Source: Isoetes taiwanensis
Taxonomy: Eukaryota > Streptophyta > Lycopodiopsida > Isoetales > Isoetaceae
DNA: 64,000 nucleotides
Direction: 5' to 3'
Assembly: GCA_021234155.1 (NCBI GenBank)
Contig: JAJEKV010000009.1
Location: 6,373,546-6,437,545 of the forward strand
The number at the start of each line of letters is the position of its first letter. The first letter of the stretch is position 1. Below are positions 16,209 through 27,967 of this stretch, in pieces. A program made the position numbers and the translations under genes. The notes beneath the pieces were generated by a model. That model saw only the letters and a list, made by a program, of their open reading frames with translations, did not search any database and was not told where the DNA came from.

Positions 16209-17149
16209 AGGAAAATTTATATGGCAAAAAGTGCATGTTTTGACTATCAATATATTCTTAAGCCTCGTCCCCTCATTACCCAATGGAAAGGTCCCTTGTC
16301 CCGAAAAGGGTTGTTTTCTTTGCCCCACATCAGAATAATATATTTTTTGATCCAACTCATTCTTATCTCTCTTGAGGATGGCAAATGCAGACGTAATCGA
16401 ATAAAATGCCACAACAATAGACAAGATCCAATATGCTGTATACCTTAAGTTGATCTTGAAACATAAAACAATGTTCTTTAGCTTGTCTAAAGAACCATTT
16501 TATACCAAGTACCAATTTGATATTCCCTTAAGAAATATCAAATTCCTCAACAACCACAAGAAATTCCCTCAAGTTATTTTGTCGAGCCGCATCTTCCCTA
16601 GTACATAATGCATTAATGGGGATATTCAAGGTTGATAGGATGATATGAATTATTAAAAGTTTATGATAGTGTTTTTAATGGCGACGTAACATTTTTATCG
16701 GAAGTGGTTGACCATGTCCATTAACAAGTATATCATGATGGTCCATTGATCAAAAAGTGGATGGATTGATTTTTGTGCATGTGGCTAGGCCCTTACACAA
16801 GCTGCTATGCAGAGACTATACTCCTATCAAGAAATTATAAGCTTGTACGTACATCCTTTATGATTGATGTTTTGTTAGGTATATGCTTATGTGGATTGTT
16901 TTTAGCTCGCAGGGAACATTATAATTTATGAAGAATTAGAGCCCAAAATAAAGGCATTATATCCTTCTTACGAGCTATTTATAATATTGACACAATTTGT
17001 ATCTTTTTTTGTTAAATCCATATTATGAAAGGGTGAGCTTGTTTATCCTTCATTATGCACATTAGCTTTCAAGTAATTTATCCTCCTGGTTTTGAGTTTT
17101 GGAGAAAAAATGAACTCGTAGATTTCAAGAAGATGAGATATGATAAGCA
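16209..17149. other. Intergenic, AT-rich, nothing recognised
   Basis: This contains the presumed 3' untranslated region of the transporter and AT-rich spacer. No open frame, RNA gene or repeat unit that I can support. Near 17,157-17,215 the phrase TCTAAATGTCRTTAKAGTGACAACTTAT is present twice in tandem. Confidence 0.4.
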
Positions 17150-17575
17150 TCTGTAAGTCTAAATGTCGTTAGAGTGACAACTTATTGTCTAAATGTCATT
17201 ATAGTGACAACTTATCGTTCGTTTCCTACATAGAGTAAAGGTGGAGACTTTGTAATTATATAAACCACTTAGTAAAATGATGCGATTCTAAAGTTTTTTG
17301 AAGTATAATGGGACTCCTTTTTTGGGTTCCATTGCAGCAGCTCATTACAACAACCAATACAACAATTTGCTGCCATATGTTTTATATATGTATCTCATGT
17401 TGGCACGCATTCGGCTTTCAGCATGGGTAGAGCCTACGAGAAAACGATACGATATCCGGTCTATGTATCCCATAGTTGACTCTCACTTAGCTTTCAATGA
17501 TTGTGAACAATTTTTTTTTTATTGGAATTTTTGTCAATCCATCCATCCTAGCAACTATACGTTTATAGCTAACCC
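17150..17575. repeat. Dispersed repeat, inverted relative to 42,880-43,205
   Basis: Read on the minus strand this stretch matches 42,880-43,205 read on the + strand. Shared landmarks are TATAGTTGCTAGRATGGATGG, a CTATGT...TGCAATGGAACCC segment, TTTATATAATTACAAA, TCTCCACCTTT and GTCACTATAA. Both copies lie downstream of a WAT1 gene. The copies differ by many substitutions and indels. Confidence 0.7.
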
Positions 17576-17909
17576 TCTCTGTCCATTTGATCTTTTTAAT
17601 CTCCCTCAAGGACTTCGGATGCAAGGGAGTCAACTGTTTTACCTCCTTGGCCTTGGCCTTGGCTTTCATAACCGGGGCTGCTTGCATCATTTTCTTCTAC
17701 TCTAGAAATAACTCCCCTTTACTACCATGGTCCGCTTCCACAATATAATCCGGATCACTCTCTTCCTCTTGAGAATCCACTTCCATCCTCTTTGTTGCAT
17801 CCTCTTCCTCCAAGGATTCTTCCCCTGAAGTATAGAAATAGGATGAGCTCCCACTCTTATCCTTGCTGTTATTTCTGGATCCGCTTGCTCTGTCGCTGAA
17901 AGCTGCCAT
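17487..17909 (-). pseudogene. Acidic then basic coding relic, unknown
   Basis: On the minus strand two frames in register are separated by one TAG codon. The first (70 aa from ATG at 17,909) is Ser/Glu/Asp-rich, with SGEESLEEED and SDPDYIVEAD. The second begins KMMQAAPVMKAKAKAKEVK and is basic. The composition suits the N-terminal part of a DNA-binding or transposon-encoded protein, but I do not recognise the family. The in-frame stop and overlap with a dispersed repeat make an intact gene unlikely. Confidence 0.35.
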
Positions 17910-18482
17910 AGCTCAGCCCCTGTCGTCGTATTGCTCTATTTTTTCAAAACCCTCAATCCCGACAGTTTGGACAAGACCAATACAACTGGGAGAATGTACT
18001 ATGTCAGAATTATTAGATATGCCCCCAATTTAAAAATTGAGATGATGATTGTTTTGGCACGAGACGAATTGATGTTATTAGAATGTTTGATTTCAGACAA
18101 CTTTATGTGCAGATAAACCCATTACCAGGGCCAGAGATACCACCATATATGCCTAAAAATACCTTAACCACAAATACAGCTGCTGCTGACCAGCGATACA
18201 ACTCATCTAGCTGGAAATACCATTGCGTTGGCTAGCAATACTACTGGTTTGGGAAAAGTTGATATTTTAGACATACCCTGGTACACCAATTTTACCTCTT
18301 ATACTGTCAATGATATTTTGTGTACATATTAATTTATTCAAAGCCAAATGTTAATTCATCTATCATGCAATCTCCAAGTTGGAAAATAACACATTGTTAG
18401 GACAATCTACTTGCAAAAATGAAGGCCTTCTTTGCACTCAAAATTTTAATAGTTGTATTGCTCAAAACAGTTTATGTTATGA

Positions 18483-18776
18483 GCAATCTTATTACCTATC
18501 TACAGCTGCAACCAATTATATTTCTTTGGTAGATGGGAGCGGCCGCAATTACCGCGAGAAGCGAGACTATGTACCTGTTGCCAGTTACAGGTTATTGAAG
18601 ATGAAAGCCATACTCTTCTGAGTTGCCCTGCTTTTGAGATAGTCCAGAATCATTTTTTGACCTTAGCATTCCATTCCACGCTTCCACAACTTCTCAGAGC
18701 ACCATCTGTGCATGACTTGGCATTATACATACTTGAGGTTCTAGATAAACGTCTGCAATTACTGAGCCCTCAGTAG
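18483..18776 (+). pseudogene. LINE ORF2 C-terminal fragment with Cys-His motif
   Basis: An open frame without its own start runs about 97 codons to a TAG at 18,774. It reads REARLCTCCQLQVIEDESHT then LLSCPAFEIVQNHF. The C-C...E-D-E-x-H-x-L...C-P-x-F pattern is the zinc-binding region at the end of non-LTR retrotransposon ORF2. It aligns with RLCQCCHQGTIEDECHALQ in the copy at 51.66-52.13 kb. The matching LINE 3' tail follows directly. A 5'-truncated LINE insertion is the natural reading. Confidence 0.75.
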
Positions 18777-18957
18777 TCATTATCTCTGCTTGTCTAGTAT
18801 CATCATTACTGCAAAGGTTTTTCCCTTGAAAACCTTTCGAGGCAGGGGTTTTTTAATCCTAGTAGCAATGATTGTACTAGCCCATTTGTATGGGTCCCAT
18901 GACCTATTGGTCTCCGTGGACGTTAAAAAAACTATTCTATTCTTTTCTATTCATACC
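18777..18957 (+). mobile_element. LINE 3' UTR with structured stem-loop and TTCTA-type tail
   Basis: Landmarks shared with the tails at 52.13 and 55.95 kb occur in order: an inner hairpin AAAGGTTTT-N7-AAAACCTTT at about 18,814-18,838, GGCAGGGGTTTTTTAATCC, a GGGTCCC palindrome, GGTCTCCGTGGACGTTAAAA and a simple-repeat end. Outer arms CTAGTATCATCATT and AATGATTGTACTAG at about 18,794-18,880 can pair. The UTR ends directly against the minisatellite at 18,958. Confidence 0.75.
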
Positions 18958-19405
18958 ATGGATTTGGCCAAAAATACCATGGAAATGGCCAGAAATACCA
19001 AAGAACTGGTCAGAAATACCATAGAACTGGCAAAAATACCGTAGAACTGGCCAGAAATACCATGGAACTTACCAGATATACCATGAAAATGGTCAAAAGT
19101 ATGATGGACTTGGCCAAAAATACCATTTATTTGGCCGGAAATATTATGTATTTGCCCAGAAATACGATGACCTAGGCCAGAAATACCATGACTTGGGCCA
19201 CAAATACCGTGTATTTGGCCAAATATATCATGTATTTGGCCAGAAAGACCATGACCTTGACCAGAACTACCATGATCTAGGATAAAAATACCATGCACTT
19301 GGCCAGAAATGCTATGCAATTGACCAGAAATACCACGTAATTGGCTAGAAATACCTTGACCTTGGCCAGAAATACCATGAACCTTGGCCAGAAATACCAC
19401 CACAA
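18958..19405. repeat. 24-base minisatellite, about 18 diverged units
   Basis: The unit is approximately TTGGCCAGAAATACCATGNNN, repeated with a mean period near 24 bases and many substitutions. Because 24 is a multiple of three, one minus-strand frame stays open for 150 codons as an 8-residue repeat of the form GISGQxHG. A coding role is unsupported. The array begins exactly where the LINE tail ends. Confidence 0.85.
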
Positions 19406-19768
19406 ATAGCGTGACTTTGGCTGAGATTGCAACTTTTGTTACATTGTGCTACATTGTGGCCATGGTGGCCATAGTATAGTATCTCTTCATATTTAATATA
19501 ATGCGTGTTTTCCTAGCATTGAACGTTAGTAGTAATTGTTGCCAATTCCCATGGATACTCCTCAAACAACCATCCATAAGTATAAGCAGAAAGGAGATTA
19601 ACCTTCCAATTGTTAAAAACAACATATCAACCTTTTCAAGCAAGTGCATTGCCATTACCACCCGTCTAGTGCATGCAATTGGATCATAGCCTCTTTTACA
19701 ATTTCTTCTGTGAAATCTTCTACTTCTTCATCACTGGTAAATCATAGCTGCTTGTCAAGAGCCCTATG

Positions 19769-19945
19769 TAACCCCCCGAGTGAATATACACCCAAACCAA
19801 AGGGGGTTTAAGGGGGATTTTAATTTAAATGTGTCAAATGCAATGGTTTGTGTTAATAATGTTAATGGTAGTTGTGTGCTAATGGGTTGTGTTAACTAAA
19901 AAAATTTTTGGCCCCTTCGGGGCCTTAAAGATGGTGTAGGGGTGC
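19769..19945 (+). repeat. Dispersed foldback-family repeat, copy 1
   Basis: The segment begins ACCCCCCGAGTGAATATACA, continues CAAAGGGGGTTTAAGGGGGA and ATTTTAATTTAAATGTGTC, and ends in the hairpin GGCCCC-TTC-GGGGCC at about 19,910-19,924. The same order occurs at 38.24 kb and 43.58 kb, and inverted at 43.25 kb. Confidence 0.8.
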
Positions 19946-22090
19946 ACCAACGTAATCCCGAAGAGCATTGTTAAAGTAGATCTGTAGCTTCAGACAGACT
20001 CTGAAACCTAAAACGTGATTACTCTCTGCAATTGCTTCATGGACCACTGTTAAAGAAAGAAAAATTACCATGAGGCCAGAAAAGGGGCCAGTTGAAGCAA
20101 TATGCCTTTTAAATCACTTATAACCGCACTTCCAAAATAAGGACATATACACTATCGTATAGGACATATACACTATCGTATAGGTTTTAAATCCTTGAGA
20201 ATAGAAATTAGGGCATTATGTACGACATCATGTCCTAAAGAATAAATAAACAAAGCATGTGTACATCCATGTTTTATCTATAGACAATGGTATGTGGTGT
20301 TCTCGACTAGGTTTCTCAATCACTTTAATGTCCTCAAGAAAAATCTCTGTCTGATTTGGGCAGCAAATCTCAGGGGATTTAGAAACCTCAAGTGGTAGAA
20401 TTCCAACAGTACAAATGGTAGAATCCCAACAGCACAAGTATCTTTTGAGTCCTCTTAAAGCAGTTCTAGTTGCCTAAGGAGCCTTTATGCTTATAGTTTT
20501 TGCAGACAAGGAAGAATAACTACATGAACAAATTCTGATGCAATTTGTGTAGGTGACGGCCAGCTTGTGCTTGAACCCATCTTCTAAAGCACTTCTTCCC
20601 TGCTTAAGAATAAAGTAATCTAGATCATTTGAAGAACATGAGGTAGAACAGTTTGTAGAACTGGCTGCTGCTCTACTGCTAAAGGCTGTTCTCATTGATT
20701 TAGCATGTGAATATGATCTGCTTATGCTATGAAACTACATAAGAACAAAAACGAAAAAGCCTTACCTTGGGCCATGCAGCAATGCAAATAATAGAATGTG
20801 AGCTTCAAACTTTAGAAGCAAAGGCATCAGTAAAAGAACTACATTGTTGTTTCCAATCTGCAAATGGGTTGTACACGGGACATGGCAAAATCAAAGAGTG
20901 CCTTTACTCACCCCAGATTGATAAAGTCTCCACCATTTTATCTTCTATAGCAAAAACCTCCATCAATAATAATATTGGCAAGAAGATGCTTGACAAAAAG
21001 ACTGATATGTCCCGAAAACAGGCTGTTTTGCTTCCATTTCCACATATATAAACCTGCAACCATTTTATCCCTTTCACATTTAATATGCACAGCTCAATTC
21101 CACTGGATCAGTTCTTCCCTCAAACCATAGGCCTTAAGTTGCTCGGGTTCCCTTTTTTTGTGCAAACGGACAGTCCTGGCATTATGGAAAAAGACCATCT
21201 AACTCTGCTAATCGCCATTTCCAGCTACAATCTCTTGGAATTTCTACAAATCGCCCCAGCAATAACCTGTAAAGCAGGGATCCGCTTCTACGATCCATTA
21301 TTCTGATTGATGGACTCAGCCTTCATCTCATGGCGTTGATGGGAAGCCAGATTGCAGAACGCTCAATTAACCCTAAAATAAACCTGATCTAGCTTTGTTC
21401 GAGACCTGCCTCCCCCTTCCCCTCCCCGAGACCTGCCCTAAAGTATCCTTTCTTCGATTAACCCTAAAATATCCTTCTTCGAGCCTTGCAGGCATTCATA
21501 ATCCGCCATGGCGAGAATTAACAAAAACATAGGCTAGTAGATAGACAAAATAATAGGATTTTAGCCTAGGATTCTGCAGTAGATTCCTGCTTCAACCTAG
21601 CAACCCTAAAAAAACCAGACCAGACCCTAATCCACACAACCCTAAAAAATCCTAAAACTAATGGGAGGATATTCACCACAGGATTTGCCCCCTTTTCTAA
21701 AATCAACGGCTAACAAAAGGGTGCACTCTAGAAATACTATTTAGTACACCTGGATGAATACGACCACCAAATCATATGAAAACCTTAGAGAAAACAATAC
21801 AAAAACACACAAAAAATCCCCGTTATAATGCTAGATATTTAAACCTTGAAGCTCTTCATACTAATTGTTATTGCAACTATTTCAATTGCAATACAAGAAA
21901 TAGTAGTTCTAAAAACATTACAGGAAGTACTTAACGTATTGTACATAAAGTATGCATTTTATGTATTTAATAAGTATTTTATAATTCTAAAAAACGTATT
22001 TAAAGTACTTTTTAAATGAGAGGTATGCATACGGTATTAATACGTTACGTACGTATAATACCTGTATCGTACTAAACGTACCTGACAACG
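19946..22090. other. Intergenic, no supported gene
   Basis: Short frames on both strands have no recognisable family. A tandem duplicate of AGGACATATACACTATCGTAT lies at 20,141-20,181. The last 130 bases (21,950-22,085) are rich in GTACGTA/AAGTATTTTA motifs, like the inverted-repeat element at 54.15-54.5 kb, and end where the tandem duplication begins. Confidence 0.4.
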
Positions 22091-22091
22091 C

Positions 22092-25000
22092 TGCATACCA
22101 TGGAACATATTTGTCCAGATTTGTCTAAGATTTGTTCAGATTTGCCCAGTACCTCATTGCATCACTTTATTGTGGCATTGTCATAGGGTCAGTATATCTA
22201 AAAGGGTAAGTAAAACACAACAAGAATTTTGAATTTTTACTTTGATCTTGAGTATATTTTCTCAGATGTTTTCCGAATATGATCTGAATCCTTTATTACA
22301 AAGACTAATTATAAGGTTGTTGTTTCAGGATTTAAGTCTCTGAAAATCAAATCTCTGGCTTCTGGAGTTCTTAGTGAAAGTAGAAATTACAGGTTTAAAG
22401 ATGTGCTGAATAAGTTTTACCTTTTGCCATTTGATCTGCAAGTTGAAACACAGATTTAGTCTACCATGTAGTATTCTCCAGGTTTTGCGATATCTTTCTC
22501 GATCATCAAGTAACACAGGTTCTGCAGTGGTGACTTAACACCAGGTAAGATCTATCACTAAGGTCAATGCTTTTTTCATGTTCCATTTGCTGCATGTTAT
22601 TCTCTATTTTTTGTTTTCGTTGTGCCTTAGTAACTGCTCCAGCGACTGCCATTGGCTTTACTTGATATCTATGGTAAAGGCTAGAGAAGCTTGAGTGCAT
22701 TTTCCATGGTTGCATTTTCCATTCCACGACTGCATATGCATTTTCCATGGCTGTTATAGTTTACAACTTTGTTCAACTCTTAACCTGCAATACATGGCTT
22801 CGCCAGTGCCCTTCCTTGGAACTTTGCTTTCCCAATGGCATAATGGTTTATGGTCTAAAAGCATCCCAATGGTCTAAAATGGCATACAGTCTGAAGGCAT
22901 CCCAATGGTCTGAAATGGCATACAATCTAAAAGCATTCCAATGGTTCATGTTTACAGTTTGAAAGCATCAAAATGCAGCAAAGTGGATCTTCACTTGGAG
23001 CTCCTATATTTTATCCTTATCACAGCATGAATGACTATATAGGAGGACATGGCCTCTGAAATCAGGTTATTATTTGGTGATGTCTGCAATCTAGGTCTGG
23101 TTCTATAAGTCTGCATCCATTACATCATTTCTACATCCTTTATTGCATCACTTTATTTTATGTAAGATTTTTATTTATTTGCATTTCTGCGGGCATGCAT
23201 TGTGATCATTGTAGAACCATCAAGCTTCATCAAGTTGAACGATCGTCAATCAATAGAAAGTATCTTTAAATAATAGATAATAAGAGTTTAGATGTATGCC
23301 TTCTAGAAATTATGTATTGTGGTATCTGAAAATAAGTGCACATCAGCGTTCCTGGTGTTGATTCACATGCTATTTCAAAACCAACAGTTCATTTGGTTGC
23401 TCTTGCAAGGTTAGTTTTTATTTGTATGCTTCAGATCATAGAATGTACTGCAATCTAGGTCTGGTTCTATAAGTCTGCAATTCTGATTGTCTGTGAAGCA
23501 TACCATGGGCCAGATTTGTATTCAGATGTGTCTATAGCAGCATACCATGGAACATATTTGTCCAGATTTGTCTAAGATTTGTTCAGATTTGCCCAGTACC
23601 TCATTGCATCACTTTATTGTGGCATTGTCATAGGGTCAGTATATCTAAAAGGGTAAGTAAAACACAACAAGAATTTTGAATTTTTACTTTGATCTTGAGT
23701 ATATTTTCTCAGATATTTTCCGAATCTGATCTGAATCCTTTATAACAAAGACTAATTATAAGGTTGTTGTTTCAGGATTTAAGTCTCTAAGAATCAAATC
23801 TCTGACTTCTGGAGTTCTCATCGAAGGTAGAAATTATAGGTTTGAAGATGTCCTGAATAAGTTTTACCTTTTGCCATTTGATCTGCAAGTTGAAACACAG
23901 ATTTAGTCTACCATGTAGTATTCTCCAGGTTTTGCTATATCTTTCTCTATCACCAAGTAACACAGGTTCTGCAGTGGTGAGTTAACGCCAGGTAAGATCT
24001 ATCACTAAGGTCAATGCTTTTTTCATGTTCCATTTGCTGCATGTTATTCTCTATTTTTTGTTTTTGTTGTGCCTTAATAACTGCTCCAGCGATTGCCATT
24101 GGCTTTATTTAATATCTGTGGTGAAGGCTAGAGAATCTTGAGCGCATTTTCCATGGCTGCATTTTCCATTCCACGGCTGCATATGCATTTTCCATGGCTG
24201 TTATAGTTTACAACTTTCTTCAACTCTTAACCTGCAATACATGGCTTCGCCAGTGCCCTTCCTTAGAACTTTGCTTTCCCAATGGCATAATGGTTTATGG
24301 TCTAAAAGCATCCCAATGGTCTAAAATGGCATACAGTCTGAAAGCATCCCAATGGTCTAAAATGGCATACAGTCTGAAAGCATTCCAATGGTTCATGTTT
24401 ACAGTTTGAAAGCATCAAAATGCAGCAAACTGGATCTTCATTTGGGGCTCCTATGTTTTATCGTTATCACAGCATGAATGACTATACAGAAGGACATGGC
24501 CTCTGAAATCAGGTTATTATTTGGTGATGTCTGCAATCTAGGTCTGGCTCTATAAGTCTGCATCCATTACATCATTTCTACACCCTTTATTGCATCACTT
24601 TATTTTATATAAGATTTTTATTTATTTGCGTTTCTGCGGGCAGGCATTGTGATCATTGTAGAACCATCAAGCTTCATCAAGTTGAACCATCTTCAATCAA
24701 AGAAGGTACCTTTAAATAATAGATAATAAGAGTTTAGATGTATGCCTTCTAGAAATTATGTATTGTGGTATCTGAAAATAAGTGCACATCAGCGTTCCTG
24801 GTGTTGATTCACATGCTATTTCAAAACCAACAGTTCATTTGGTTGCTCTTGCAAGGTTAGTTTTTATTTGTATGCTTCAGATCATAGAATGTACTGCAAT
24901 CTAGGTCTGGTTCTATAAGTCTGCAATTCTGATTGTCTGTGAAGCATACCATGGGCCAGATTTGTATTCAGATGTGTCTATAGCAGCATACCATGGAACA

Positions 25001-25286
25001 TATTTGTCCAGATTTGTCTAAGATTTGTTCAGATTTGCCCAGTACCTCATTTTTACACATTTTATTGCATCACTTTATTGTGGCATCGTCATAGAGTCAG
25101 TGTATCTAAAAGGGTAAGTAAAACACAGCAAGAATTTTGAATTTTTACTCTGATCTTGAGTATATTTTCTCAGATATTTTTCGAATCTGATCTGAATCCT
25201 TTATTACAAAGACTATTTATAAGGTTGTTGTTTCAGGATTTAAGTCTCTGAAAATCAAATCTCTGGCTTCTGGAATTCTCATTGAA
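22092..25286. repeat. Tandem duplication, period about 1,447 bases, 2.2 copies
   Basis: The landmark GCATACCATGGAACATATTT occurs at 22,093, 23,540 and 24,986. The first two units agree along their length with scattered substitutions and a few small indels. The third stops at 25,286, where a hairpin-ended repeat begins. A 71-codon frame occurs in both full units (22,747 and 24,194) with almost the same residues and an internal GLKASQWSKMAYSLK-like repeat. It is Met/Trp/Ser-rich and unrecognised, so it is most likely incidental. Confidence 0.95.
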
Positions 25287-25420
25287 GATGCCACGGTTCT
25301 GTTGCGACAGCAACAGAACCGACATTCCTTGGATGGGGACGTCCTTTTGTCACTCCTCCTATTTATTCAGCCTCTCTTCATTGTTCTATCATCGGCGTTC
25401 TCTTGAGCTAGATTTCATCC
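25287..25420 (+). repeat. Hairpin-ended dispersed repeat, copy 1
   Basis: It begins ATGCCAC, then a perfect hairpin GGTTCTGTTGC-GACA-GCAACAGAACC at 25,295-25,320, then GACATTCCTTGGATGGGGAC, and a T-rich stretch through GAGCTAGATTT. The same sequence occurs inverted at 34.32-34.48 and 46.36-46.51 kb. It interrupts the third tandem unit, so it inserted after that duplication. Confidence 0.85.
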
Positions 25421-27960
25421 TATTAGCAAATTTCTTCTCCAACTAGATTCTTTCATTCATTGGTTTCTATTCTCTGTTCTATTCTTACTTAGTTCGGATT
25501 CTTCTAGTCATCCCTCATCAATCAATTCTTCTCTATCTGTCTTTGATGTTGATTCTGGCAGGTCCCATTTTTTCTTTGCTCACCTTGAACTTGAGCCGCC
25601 CTCGACTCTTTCTATGAGGAGCAGTAGTACTACTTCGTCTTCTGGCGAGCTTGTCATGCTTGGTTTTGCGGATCTTAGGGTTTTTGTTATTTCGTGTTGC
25701 TTGGTGTGCTGAGTTTTCTTGCTCTGAGCATGCTCGTCCTTTCATTTTCTGGTGGTCTGTATTCAGTTTCTTGCAGTTTCTGTCTTCTCCGAGACCTTCT
25801 TTGTGTTTATTAGCAGTAATATTATTGATTTAAATCTGTTTCTGCCGTTGTAGTTTCTAGGCCATAGATATTTTAACGCAGTCGTTTCTATTTTGCCGTT
25901 GTCGATTTGCTTAACACAGTTCATCGCTCGCAATTTGTCTTTTAGTTTTTGCTAGTGTTAGATTTAAAGCTTTTTATCCATTGTTCGCATCTCAAAGAAG
26001 ATTTTTTGCGGAATCGACGGTGGCACAATTTCTAACTAGATCGGCGAGTTTGGAGCATGATTGATGGCATATTATACACCAATGCAGAGGTCACTCTCCA
26101 TTTTGGCAGGCCGTGAGGCTGATTCGGCAACCGGAGGTATTTGAGTCACGGTTTAACTTTGGATTCCGTGAGCATCCTTTTTAGAGCAGGGAAGTCTTCG
26201 GAACAAGAGGGAAAACGCTTAAATCCACCGCCTGTTCATGCTTCTGGCAGCCCACCAAAATCGTTCTTTTGTTGCATCTGTGAGTTCCAGCCAGATCTGC
26301 ATATGCTGCTCGGATATCCATGGAATACAACTGAGTTGCCCCTTATGAAAAATCATCAGCAGGTTAGTAATGTTCTTTTGCATCTACAAATTCCATGAAT
26401 GGCAGCCAAGTTGCCTCCTATGTAAGATCGTCAGCAGATTAGCAGGTTAGTGATGCCCCTTTCCTTAATTTCAACTTGCCAAGCCCTGATGTTCGTTGCA
26501 TCTGTACACATTTTTCCCATTGTTTGTCCAAGCCCTGTTTATGGTTATATTTATGAGTTATTTGTTCTATTGTTGCCCATTTTTACTCGTATCTACATCC
26601 ATTAGCTGGATTTTATGCTGCTGTTAAAGCTTTGATCATATGAGCTGCATATATGAGGGCCATTTTTGATAGATATTAACATTTCTGAGAATTTGAAGTG
26701 GTTCTTATAAATCATTCTATTCCTCACTGTAGACTTGGCGTACACATCCCGAGGTTTTCGTTGCTTAAAACATTTCATTCTATGCCGAGTTGATTCATCC
26801 ATGCAACCGTGAGGTTTAACTGTTTAACTAGGGCAATTTTGAGTAGTCTTATAGATTGGCTTGTGTTTAGACTTGTATATTTTTGCTTTCATTGATGCAA
26901 TGGTTTTTGCTTTCATTTTGCTTTCATAGGCTTGTAGGTTCCGATCAATTAATGTGTTATTCCAGCTTTCAGGTTCTTGACCAATTAATGTTATGTTGAC
27001 TCTCAATTGGATTTCACTGCAGCCATTAAGGCACTTGTTGCATGCTTCCCATATATCTATATGTGGATCCTGCATCTTGTTCTTCTAGACCCATGTTTAC
27101 TAGCCTTTTCTTCTGAATTGCGACGTTTTCGTGGATTGCGTGGAGTGCAATGTTATCTCCTTTTCTGGAAATGATGCTTCTTAATACACAACAAACTCAG
27201 CATGATACTTTGTGCTTTGGGACATACGCTCAGTGGGAGCACAGACAAAGGCCAGCTTTGTGTTCCGATTGGCTTGTGGTGGAGATGCATGGGTTTGGCT
27301 CCATAGGTACAGGTTTAAGTCCTTCCATTTTCTTCTTTTGCCATTATAATATATATTCATACGGAAATTATATTTGTTCACTTTGTTGCTAACATATTCT
27401 ACTCGAGCTCTTTATCTTCTTTGTTGGCTGGATTCAACATTTGACACTTTTTGCTTCATTGTGGACGTGGTTAGGATTGTACTTGTTCCATTATTATTTT
27501 GTCTACTTGCTTTTTCATTGACATGTTTTGTCCTTTGTCGATAGATGTAGTTTACATGCATTTGATGTTAACGTTGGCATGCTATGTTTACCCCTTTGCT
27601 TCGTTGTTCATTCTTGGACTTGCGTCACACATTCATGAAAGGTACAAATTTTGGGTACATCTCGCTTTGCTTTGAGCCATTTACTGGTATTATATGTGGT
27701 GGGTGCTAATGACATTGCATAGTCCCATCCAGTCTATTCTTAGGCCACTATATATTTTTATCTGCTCCATTTTTGAAGATCTACATGATATAGTTTGATG
27801 CATAGTCACAGGCTTTGTCGATGATATTCATCGCACATAATCTCTTTGGGGTTTCAGTTTGATGCGTCTATTTTGGCCTTTCTTCATCTAGGTTGATGGA
27901 CATTATACCTAATGCTCGATTTATTTTTCTTTTCATAGCTCTCTTGATATTTTTCTTTTC
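25421..27960 (+). other. T-rich, apparently non-coding stretch
   Basis: No conserved protein is visible. The + strand is rich in T and in TTCTT/TTGTT words throughout, like a long leader or intron. It lies between the hairpin-ended repeat and the LINE RT relic on the same strand. It could be the decayed 5' part of one large element, but no shared motif proves it. Confidence 0.35.
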
Positions 27961-27967
27961 ATAGCCG

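Noticed and set aside
18951-19403. 150-codon minus-strand frame with an 8-residue GISGQxHG repeat
   Set aside because: The frame is open only because the minisatellite period is 24 bases; no start context, no flanking domain.
18958-19405. Regularly spaced repeats as a CRISPR array
   Set aside because: Units are contiguous, diverged and without unique spacers, in plant DNA; it is a minisatellite.
20767-21051. 94-codon + strand frame as a gene
   Set aside because: No family resemblance, no start or splice context, and the opposite strand is equally open in parts.
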